Below are positions 1 through 5,525 of a DNA stretch of 9,685 nt, one piece after another (the stretch's first letter is position 1; the number at the start of each line of letters is the position of its first letter). The stretch covers positions 1 through 9,685 of the forward strand of contig JACZWD010000095.1 in the NCBI GenBank assembly GCA_022572335.1, in the 5' to 3' direction. The notes below the pieces were generated by a model. The model made no database searches. It had not been told where the DNA came from and saw only the letters and a program-made list of their open reading frames with translations. Position numbers and translations under genes: made by a program. The DNA is from Pseudomonadota bacterium. Lineage in GTDB: Bacteria; Pseudomonadota; Alphaproteobacteria; Rhodospirillales; 2-02-FULL-58-16.

Positions 1-73
1 CGGCGATGCCGGCCCGGGCCAGGCGGCGGGCCGTCGCCGAAAAGGCGGCCTCCACGGTGTGCGGGGGGATCAC
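1..73 (-). CDS. prmC: PrmC, release factor glutamine methyltransferase (partial, N-terminal 24 codons only)
   Basis: PrmC is the SAM-dependent enzyme that N5-methylates the glutamine of the GGQ motif in release factors RF1 and RF2. Only the first 24 codons lie here; the rest is beyond the left edge, so no catalytic motif (NPPY) can be seen. The start is a GTG at 71-73 that overlaps the prfA stop as GTGA, with a GGAG Shine-Dalgarno sequence at 79-82 and a 5-nt spacer. The visible peptide begins VIPPHTVEAAFSATARRL and is rich in Ala and Arg, like the N-terminal helical domain of PrmC proteins. The call rests mainly on position: prmC directly follows prfA in very many proteobacteria. A second in-frame GTG at 53-55 is a less likely start. 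Confidence 0.72.
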   Translation of the reverse strand, partial: MIPPHTVEAAFSATARRLARAGIA

Positions 74-1143
74 GGGAGCTCCGCCAGGCGGCTGGCCTCG
101 TCCTCGGCCGCGAGCGCCTCGATGAGTTCGTCGATCTCCCCGTCCATGATGCGCTCCAACTTGTGCAGGGTCAGGTTGATGCGGTGGTCGGTGACCCGCC
201 CCTGGGGAAAGTTGTAGGTGCGGATGCGCTCGGAGCGGTCGCCCGTGCCCACCTGGCTGTGCCGGGTGGCCGAAAGCTCGGCCTCCTTGCGCGACCGTTC
301 TTCCTCGTAAAGCCGCGCCTTCAGCACCTTCATGGCCTTGGCCTTGTTCTTGTGCTGGGACTTTTCGTCCTGGCAGATGACGACGATGCCGGTGGGCAGG
401 TGGGTCAGGCGGACGGCGCTGTCGGTGGTGTTGACCGATTGCCCGCCGGGACCGCTGGACCGGTAGCGGTCGATGCGCAGGTCCTTCTGGTCGATGCGGA
501 TTTCCACGTCCTCGGGCTCGGGCAGCACCGCCACCGTCGCCGCCGAGGTGTGGATGCGCCCGCTCGATTCCGTGGTCGGCACGCGCTGGACGCGATGCAC
601 CCCGGATTCGAACTTCAGCCGCGCGAACACGTCGCGCCCGGACACCGACGCGATCGCCTCCTTGTAGCCGCCGATGCCGGTTTCGTTGACGTTCATCACC
701 TCGAACCCCCAGCCCCGGACCTCGGCGTAGCGCTGGTACATGCGGAACAGATCGGCGGCGAACAGCGCCGCCTCTTCGCCGCCGGTGCCGGCGCGCACCT
801 CCAGGATGGCGTTCCGTTCGTCGGCCTCGTCCCTGGGCAGCAGCAAGACCTTGAGCCGGTTTTCGAGCCCGGGGATCCTCTCCTTGACCTCGCCGTACTC
901 GGCCTCGGCGAGGGCGCGCATGTCGGCCTCGCCGTCCGGGTCGTCGATCAGGGCGCGCAGGCTCTCCAGCTCTTCCCTGGCCTTGCGCAGCTCACCGATG
1001 CCGTCCACCACCGGCATCAGGTCCGCGTACTCCTTGGACAGGCGGGCGAAGTCGCGGGCCGGGGGCGCATCGGTGCCGGCGAGGATGGCGCTCAGTTCCT
1101 CGGCGCGGGCGACAACCCGGTCCAGCTTGGCGTCCAGACTCAT
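70..1143 (-). CDS. prfA: Peptide chain release factor 1 (RF1)
   Basis: RF1 recognises UAA and UAG stop codons in the ribosomal A site and triggers hydrolysis of peptidyl-tRNA. The 357-aa length is normal for the family. The codon-recognition tripeptide is PTT at residues 189-191 (the P-x-T form of RF1, not the SPF of RF2), within RVPTTESSGRIHTSA. The catalytic GGQ is at 233-235 in RSSGPGGQSVNTTDSAV. The basic stretch after it (HKNKAKAMKVLKARLY) and the C-terminal GRVTDHRINLTLHKL block are also typical. The ATG at 1141-1143 is chosen because it overlaps the hemA stop as ATGA and has an AAGGAG Shine-Dalgarno sequence at 1152-1157, 8 nt upstream. It also overlaps prmC, whose product methylates Gln235, by 4 nt, so hemA, prfA and prmC are probably translationally coupled. 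Confidence 0.98.
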   Translation of the reverse strand: MSLDAKLDRVVARAEELSAILAGTDAPPARDFARLSKEYADLMPVVDGIGELRKAREELESLRALIDDPDGEADMRALAEAEYGEVKERIPGLENRLKVLLLPRDEADERNAILEVRAGTGGEEAALFAADLFRMYQRYAEVRGWGFEVMNVNETGIGGYKEAIASVSGRDVFARLKFESGVHRVQRVPTTESSGRIHTSAATVAVLPEPEDVEIRIDQKDLRIDRYRSSGPGGQSVNTTDSAVRLTHLPTGIVVICQDEKSQHKNKAKAMKVLKARLYEEERSRKEAELSATRHSQVGTGDRSERIRTYNFPQGRVTDHRINLTLHKLERIMDGEIDELIEALAAEDEASRLAELP

Positions 1144-2483
1144 TGCGCCTTCTCCTTCCCGTCGTCCCCTTCGTCGGGGGGGCCTTTCCCGGCATCGAGG
1201 CCGAACAGGCGCTCGAGCACCCGTTCGGCCGTGTCCCATTCGCCTCCGTCGCCCGTACCGGTGCCCGGGGCGCCGCCGGAGCCGCTCGCGCGGGCGAGCC
1301 CGCGCATCGCTTCCGACGGTCCGTGCAGCAACCGGTTGACGAGCAGCCGTGTCGCCTTCTCGGCGTCGTTCCCGGCGTCGGCCAGGGCCTTGCCGCGGGC
1401 CGCCTCGAAATGGTCGCGCAGCCGCGTCAACGCGGGGACGGCGGTGCGCTCCGCCCGTCCGCGCAGGAAACCGGCCACCTCCGCACCGATGATGCTCCAT
1501 GCCGCGCCGGCCTCGGTCTCGCGGGTGGCACGGCCTTCCATGGCGACCCTTTCCAGGTCGTTGAGATCATAGAGGAAGGCTTCGTCGATGCGGTTCACCG
1601 CCGGTTCGATGTCGCCGGGAATGGCGGTGTCCACCAGGAACACCGGCTTGCGGCGGCGCTTGCCGAGCGCCGCGGTGACCATGTCGGCGGTGACCACGTG
1701 GCGCCGCGTGCCCATGGAGGTTAGCACGATATCGGCGTCCGCCAAAAGCCCGGCCAGCCCGTCGAAGGGCGCCACGTGACAGTCCAGCGCGCGGGCCGCG
1801 GCCTCCGCCCGCGCCTCGCTGGGGTGGGTCACCGTCAGATGGCTGAGCCCGGCGGCAAGAAGGCCGTCGGCGACCAGCGCCGCCATGTCGCCGCCGCCCA
1901 CCAGCAGGCCGGTGCAGCGTCTCAGGTCGCCGTGCAGGTCCTGGGCCACCTGAACCGCCGCGGCGGCGATGGAAACCGGCCGCTGGCCGATGGTGGTCTC
2001 GCTGCGCACCCGTTTGGCGGCGCCGTAGGCCGCCTGCAAAAGCGCCTCCAGTTCGCTGCCGTTCATGCCGGCGTCGCGGGCCATGCGGTGGCCGGCCTTC
2101 ACCTGGCCGAGGATCTGGGGCTCGCCGATCATCAGGCTGTCGAGAGACGCGGTGACCGTGAAGATGTGGCGCACCGCGTCCGCGCCGGTCAGAACGTAGA
2201 GGTGGCCGTCGAGGTCGGCGGCCGTCAACTCCGCGTGCCCGGCCATGACCTCGGTGATACGCCGGGCGGCGTCCTCGGCATCGTCATGGATCGCCTGCAC
2301 CTCGATGCGCTCGCACGTAGACAGCACCATGGCCTGCTCCACCCCCGACCGGCGCAGGCGCTGGAGGAAGGCCGGCACCGCGGAATCCTCCACGAACAGG
2401 CGATCGCGCACCGTCAGGGAACTGGAGCGGTGGTTGGCGCCGACGACGAGCGGCCGGCCTTTCGGGAAAGAAACTTTAGCCAT
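1140..2483 (-). CDS. hemA: Glutamyl-tRNA reductase (C5 route of tetrapyrrole synthesis)
   Basis: This enzyme reduces glutamyl-tRNA(Glu) with NADPH to glutamate-1-semialdehyde, the first committed step of the C5 route to 5-aminolevulinate, haem and other tetrapyrroles. The 447-aa protein has the expected order: a catalytic domain with STCERIE (nucleophile Cys57) and SLDSLMIGEPQILGQVK at 113-129; an NADPH domain with VGGGDMA at 195-201; VDTAIPGDIEP at 284-294; and a C-terminal dimerisation helix region with VNRLLHGPSEAMR at 382-394. The final 45 residues are a Gly/Asp-rich tail. Against the family consensus as I know it, the Asn after the catalytic Cys is Glu58, GAGEM reads GGGDM, and PRDI reads PGDI. 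The start lies 7 nt after the hisS stop and has no clear Shine-Dalgarno sequence, so translation may depend on coupling. It is unrelated to the ALA synthase that is also named HemA in many alphaproteobacteria. Confidence 0.95.
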   Translation of the reverse strand: MAKVSFPKGRPLVVGANHRSSSLTVRDRLFVEDSAVPAFLQRLRRSGVEQAMVLSTCERIEVQAIHDDAEDAARRITEVMAGHAELTAADLDGHLYVLTGADAVRHIFTVTASLDSLMIGEPQILGQVKAGHRMARDAGMNGSELEALLQAAYGAAKRVRSETTIGQRPVSIAAAAVQVAQDLHGDLRRCTGLLVGGGDMAALVADGLLAAGLSHLTVTHPSEARAEAAARALDCHVAPFDGLAGLLADADIVLTSMGTRRHVVTADMVTAALGKRRRKPVFLVDTAIPGDIEPAVNRIDEAFLYDLNDLERVAMEGRATRETEAGAAWSIIGAEVAGFLRGRAERTAVPALTRLRDHFEAARGKALADAGNDAEKATRLLVNRLLHGPSEAMRGLARASGSGGAPGTGTGDGGEWDTAERVLERLFGLDAGKGPPDEGDDGKEKAQ

Positions 2484-2490
2484 GGCGGCG

Positions 2491-3735
2491 CTAACGGTAG
2501 CGGGCGAGGTGGGTCTCCAGGGACGCCAGCGGCACGTCCGACTGCTCTCCGGTATCCATGTCGCGGACCGTGGCCGCGCCGCGCGCCAGCTCGTCCTCGC
2601 CCAGCAACACGGTGGCGCGGGCGTTGATCTTGTTGGCCCGTTTCATGCGCTTGCCCAGGTTGCCGGAAAACCCCAGATCGACGGCGAACCCGGCCCGCCG
2701 CAGCCGCTGGGCGACGCCGAACGCGCCATGGTGCGGACCGTCGCCGACGGGCACCACGGCGATGGGCCGGACGGGCGGCGCCGGGTCCTCGATCAACATG
2801 GCCAGGCGATCGACGCCGGCGGCCCAGCCCGTCGCCGGCATCGGCGGCCCGCCCATCTGTTCCATCAGGCCGTCGTAGCGCCCGCCCGCCAACACCGCGC
2901 CCTGGGCGCCCAGGGCCTCGGTGGTGAACTCGAACGCGGTGTGACAGTAATAGTCCAGGCCGCGCACCAGGTGCGGGTTCAGGCGATAGGCGATGCCGGC
3001 GGCCTGCAACCCCTCGCACAGCGCGTCGAAAAACTCCCGCGAGGCGCCGTTCAGGCTGTCGGTCAACAGCGGCGCCCCGGCGACGACGGCGCGGTCGCCC
3101 TGGTCCTTGGAATCGAAGATGCGCAGGGGATTGCGCTCCAGCCGCTCAAGGCTGTCGTCGGAAAGCCGGGCGCGGTGTTCGGCGAGGTACTCCACCAGTA
3201 TTTTCCGGTAAGCGTCGCGGCTTTCGCCGTCGCCGAGGGTGTTCAGCTCCAGGGTGACTTTTTCGCTCACCCCCAGCGCCTCCAGGATGTGGGCCCCGAG
3301 GGCGATGATTTCCACGTCGGCCAGGGGCTGGGCGACGCCCAGCACCTCGACGTCGACCTGGTGGAACTGGCGCTGGCGTCCCTTTTGCGGGCGCTCGTAG
3401 CGGAACATCGGTCCGCGGCAGAAAAATTTGAGCGGCAGGTGTTGGGCGAGGCCGTTCGACAGGACGGCGCGGACCACGCCCGCCGTACACTCCGGGCGCA
3501 GGGTGATGCTGTCTCCGCTGCGGTCCTCGAACGCATACATCTCCTTGGTCACGATGTCGGAGGTATCGCCCAGGGTACGCGAGAAGACCTCCGTGAACTC
3601 GAAGATCGGCGTCGATATCTCGGCGAACCCGTAGCGCGCGGCAATCTCGCAGGCCGTCTGCTCCACGTGGCGGTGGCGCACCATTTCCTCGGGCAGGATG
3701 TCGCGGGTGCCGCGGACCGGCTGCAGGGCGGGCAT
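2491..3735 (-). CDS. hisS: Histidyl-tRNA synthetase
   Basis: A class II aminoacyl-tRNA synthetase that charges tRNA(His) in the cytoplasm. The 414-aa length fits bacterial HisRS. In order it has: an N-terminal PVRGTRDILPEE; motif 2 at 111-126 (FRYERPQKGRQRQFHQ); the HisA motif RGLDYYCHTAFEF at 258-270; the HisB motif AGGRYDGL at 283-290; motif 3 GWAAGVDRL at 303-311; and a C-terminal anticodon-binding domain from about 322. The motif 2 loop keeps the Gln and Arg (117 and 122) that match the E. coli residues contacting the extra G-1 base of tRNA(His). It is therefore the ordinary bacterial type, not the divergent form known from some alphaproteobacteria. The ATG at 3733-3735 is 16 nt after the ispG stop, with AAGAGG at 3738-3743 as a close-spaced Shine-Dalgarno sequence. 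Confidence 0.98.
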   Translation of the reverse strand: MPALQPVRGTRDILPEEMVRHRHVEQTACEIAARYGFAEISTPIFEFTEVFSRTLGDTSDIVTKEMYAFEDRSGDSITLRPECTAGVVRAVLSNGLAQHLPLKFFCRGPMFRYERPQKGRQRQFHQVDVEVLGVAQPLADVEIIALGAHILEALGVSEKVTLELNTLGDGESRDAYRKILVEYLAEHRARLSDDSLERLERNPLRIFDSKDQGDRAVVAGAPLLTDSLNGASREFFDALCEGLQAAGIAYRLNPHLVRGLDYYCHTAFEFTTEALGAQGAVLAGGRYDGLMEQMGGPPMPATGWAAGVDRLAMLIEDPAPPVRPIAVVPVGDGPHHGAFGVAQRLRRAGFAVDLGFSGNLGKRMKRANKINARATVLLGEDELARGAATVRDMDTGEQSDVPLASLETHLARYR

Positions 3736-3751
3736 CGCCTCTTCGGTCCGC

Positions 3752-5068
3752 CTACTGGGCGGCGGCGGGCGGAACCGCGTGCTCCGCGGGCCCGGCCTGC
3801 GCCGCCTCGGGTTGGCCGGCCTGGCGCCTCTCGTAGTGGGTCTCCACGTATTCGTCGACGATCCTGTGGAACTCCTCGGCGATGGTGGCGCCGCGGAGCG
3901 TCATGGCCTTTTTGCCGTCGATGAAGACCGGGGCCGCGGGTTCCTCGCCGGTGCCGGGCAGGCTGATGCCGATATCGGCGTGCTTGCTTTCGCCGGGACC
4001 ATTGACGATGCAGCCCATGACGGCAAGGCTCATGGTCTCCACGCCAACGTACTCCTCACGCCAGACGGGCATCCGGGCCCGCACATGGGCCTGAATCCGT
4101 TCGGCGAGATCCCGGAAAACCGTGCTCGTTGTCCGGCCGCAGCCCGGGCACGCCGCCACCAGCGGCGTAAACGAGCGCAGTCCCATGGTCTGCAGGATCT
4201 CCTGGGCGACGATCACTTCGCGGGTCCGGTCGCCGCCGGGCTCGGGGGTCAGCGAAATGCGGATGGTGTCGCCGATTCCCTGTTGTAACAGCACCGACAG
4301 CGCCGCCGCCGAGGCAACGATTCCCTTCGACCCCATGCCCGCTTCCGTCAGCCCCAGATGGAGGGCATGGTCGGTGCGCGCGGCCAGGTGCCTGTACACG
4401 GCGATCAGGTCCTGGACCCCGCTGACCTTGCACGAAAGGACGATCCTGTCCCGCCCCAGGCCAAGGTCTTCGGCGCGCTCGGCGCTGGACAGGGCCGAGA
4501 CCACAAGGGCCTCGCGGGTCACTTCCGCCGCATCCCTGGGCTCGGCCAGGGCGGCGTTCTCGTTCATCATCCGGGTCACCAGGTCCTGGTCGAGACTGCC
4601 CCAGTTGACTCCGATGCGCACCGGACGGCCGGTGCGAAGCGCCACCTCGATCATGGTCGAGAACCGCTGGTCCCGTTTCTCGCCGACCCCCACGTTGCCC
4701 GGGTTTATGCGGTATTTGGCCAACGCCTCGGCGCAGTCCGGGTACTTGGTCAACAACCGGTCCCCGATGTAGTGGAAATCCCCGACCAGGGGGACGTCGA
4801 CACCTTGCCTGTCCAGACGCTCGCGGATTCGGGGAACGGCCTTGGCCGCGTCTTCCCTGTCCACGGTGATGCGCACCAGCTCCGATCCGGCACGGGCCAG
4901 GGCGGCCACCTGGGCGACCGTCGCCGCGACGTCGGCCGTGTCGGTATCGGTCATCGACTGCACGACGACGGGCGCGTCGCCGCCGATGACCACGGGACCG
5001 ACCGTGACCGGGACGCTCTTGCGCCGCGCAAACGCCTGCTCGGTGTCGGACATACCGTTCGTTCCCAC
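3752..5068 (-). CDS. ispG: 4-hydroxy-3-methylbut-2-enyl diphosphate synthase (IspG/GcpE)
   Basis: IspG is the iron-sulfur enzyme of the MEP pathway that converts the cyclic diphosphate MEcPP to HMBPP, the penultimate step to isoprenoid precursors. The protein starts its conserved part with RRKSVPVTVG and VVQSMTDTDTADV. It has KYRINPGNVG in the barrel and the [4Fe-4S] ligands ACPGCGRT (Cys307, Cys310) and MGCIVNGPGE (Cys353, Glu360), numbered from the chosen start. The C-terminus is a roughly 25-residue Ala/Pro/Gln-rich tail. I chose the GTG at 5066-5068 (438 aa) because a GGAGG lies 5 nt upstream at 5074-5078. The ATG at 5051-5053 (433 aa) is a serious alternative, but it would be 20 nt from that site. 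The open frame runs further upstream to 5185, but that part does not resemble the family. It appears to be the first gene of the ispG-hisS-hemA-prfA-prmC unit. Confidence 0.97.
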   Translation of the reverse strand: MGTNGMSDTEQAFARRKSVPVTVGPVVIGGDAPVVVQSMTDTDTADVAATVAQVAALARAGSELVRITVDREDAAKAVPRIRERLDRQGVDVPLVGDFHYIGDRLLTKYPDCAEALAKYRINPGNVGVGEKRDQRFSTMIEVALRTGRPVRIGVNWGSLDQDLVTRMMNENAALAEPRDAAEVTREALVVSALSSAERAEDLGLGRDRIVLSCKVSGVQDLIAVYRHLAARTDHALHLGLTEAGMGSKGIVASAAALSVLLQQGIGDTIRISLTPEPGGDRTREVIVAQEILQTMGLRSFTPLVAACPGCGRTTSTVFRDLAERIQAHVRARMPVWREEYVGVETMSLAVMGCIVNGPGESKHADIGISLPGTGEEPAAPVFIDGKKAMTLRGATIAEEFHRIVDEYVETHYERRQAGQPEAAQAGPAEHAVPPAAAQ

Positions 5069-5073
5069 GTCGG

Positions 5074-5101
5074 CCTCCGCGGGCGTCCGGGACACCCGCG
5101 G
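5074..5101 (-). promoter_or_regulatory. ispG ribosome binding site overlapping a GC-only hairpin in the leader
   Basis: The Shine-Dalgarno GGAGG (5074-5078) lies 5 nt before the ispG GTG. Its first two bases are the end of a hairpin formed by CCGCGGG (5095-5101) and CCCGCGG (5077-5083) around an 11-nt loop. The 7-bp all-GC stem could partly hide the site. The site helps choose the GTG start; the regulatory effect is inferred. Confidence 0.45.
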
Positions 5102-5119
5102 GGCGCGGAAAGGATTGAG

Positions 5120-5125
5120 ACTATA
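5120..5125 (-). promoter_or_regulatory. Candidate -10 box of a promoter for ispG and the genes after it
   Basis: On the minus strand this reads TATAGT, one mismatch from TATAAT, about 52 nt upstream of the ispG GTG. The upstream -35 region is weak; nothing close to TTGACA lies 16-18 nt away. It sits between the mosaic repeat and ispG, where the downstream five-gene unit would need its own promoter if transcription from rodZ stops in the repeat. Confidence 0.4.
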
Positions 5126-5219
5126 TCCCCGAAATCCCCGTCTGTGTAGTCGTCGAGGCAAGTTTCGCGACGGCATGTCCGGCACGTCCCGACAGGGCGG
5201 GGCCGAGGATCAACCCCTT

Positions 5220-5243
5220 ATACCAAGGGTCGCTGATCATGAC
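5220..5243 (+). repeat. Left outer inverted repeat of the mosaic element
   Basis: This 24-bp arm begins ATACCAAGGG and ends in TGATCATGAC. It is the exact reverse complement of 5459-5482. The pairing breaks at the next base on each side (T5244 against G5458; T5219 against T5483). Confidence 0.93.
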
Positions 5244-5250
5244 TCATAGA

Positions 5251-5348
5251 GATCGCGTAGGCGGCTCGTCGGGTAGGAGAAATGTTGCAGGCGATGCGGC
5301 GCATCGTCAAAACTTTTCGACGCCCTCCGACGGGCCGCATACGCGACC
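5251..5348. repeat. Palindrome A within the mosaic element
   Basis: The outer arms 5251-5272 and 5327-5348 are complementary at 19 of 22 positions, with one of the three mismatches able to form a G-T wobble. The centre is a hairpin of 6-7 bp, 5291-5297 with 5301-5307 and loop GGC. An AAAACTTTT tract lies in the right inner arm (5309-5317). In RNA it could form one long imperfect stem-loop. There is no protein-coding signal. Confidence 0.75.
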
Positions 5349-5355
5349 GGAACGG

Positions 5356-5449
5356 CGGCTTACCAAGGCTTTCGGACGGCGTCGCGCACGCTTCGCGATG
5401 CCCCGCATCGCCACAGCGCACGCTCCGGGCCGAAAGCCTTGGTAAGCCG
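5356..5449. repeat. Palindrome B within the mosaic element
   Basis: The outer arms 5356-5375 and 5430-5449 are a perfect 20-bp inverted repeat beginning CGGCTTACCAAGGC. At the centre, GCGATGC (5395-5401) pairs with GCATCGC (5405-5411) around a CCC loop. The intervening arms pair only in part. The TACCAAGG core is shared with the outer repeats of the whole element, which suggests that B is a related unit lying inside the larger element. Confidence 0.82.
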
Positions 5450-5458
5450 GCTCGTCGG

Positions 5459-5482
5459 GTCATGATCAGCGACCCTTGGTAT
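5459..5482 (-). repeat. Right outer inverted repeat of the mosaic element
   Basis: This is the partner arm of 5220-5243, reading GTCATGATCAGCGACCC and then TTGGTAT on the plus strand. In a minus-strand transcript reading out of rodZ it would come first. The 24-bp arm could then pair with its partner about 215 nt later. Confidence 0.93.
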
Positions 5483-5525
5483 TACAGACCGTGCGATGCG
5501 CATAACCGGCCGGCCGCCGCCGGCG

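Larger units (their letters stand above)
5220..5482. repeat. Mosaic intergenic element: 24-bp perfect outer inverted repeats around two separate palindromes
   Basis: The ends of this 263-bp segment are a perfect 24-bp inverted repeat (5220-5243 and 5459-5482), each end reading TACCAAGGGTCGCTGATCA inward. Inside are two non-concentric long palindromes, at 5251-5348 and 5356-5449, each with a short GCGATGC-type hairpin at its centre. A 13-bp direct repeat, CGGCTCGTCGGGT, occurs at 5262-5274 and 5448-5460. No open frame inside resembles a transposase. The structure resembles a non-autonomous miniature element (MITE) or a mosaic such as the RIME or palindromic elements of other alphaproteobacteria; I cannot tell which family. 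The ends begin with TA on both sides, as expected for TA-target elements, but this TA is part of the palindrome and so proves nothing. It begins 43 nt after the rodZ stop. Confidence 0.85.

Noticed and set aside
163..3924. Long plus-strand open frames opposite prfA, hemA and hisS
   Set aside because: They are antisense to three proteins with unmistakable motifs. Their translations are His/Gly/Arg/Ala-rich shadows with no Shine-Dalgarno support.
5054..5185. N-terminal extension of ispG to position 5185
   Set aside because: The added residues are Arg/Pro-rich and unlike IspG, and the stretch contains the candidate promoter. The strong GGAGG at 5074-5078 favours the start at 5068.
5218..5463. 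Short open frames on both strands inside the mosaic repeat
   Set aside because: They arise from the palindromes, have no resemblance to known proteins, and their ends coincide with the repeat arms.
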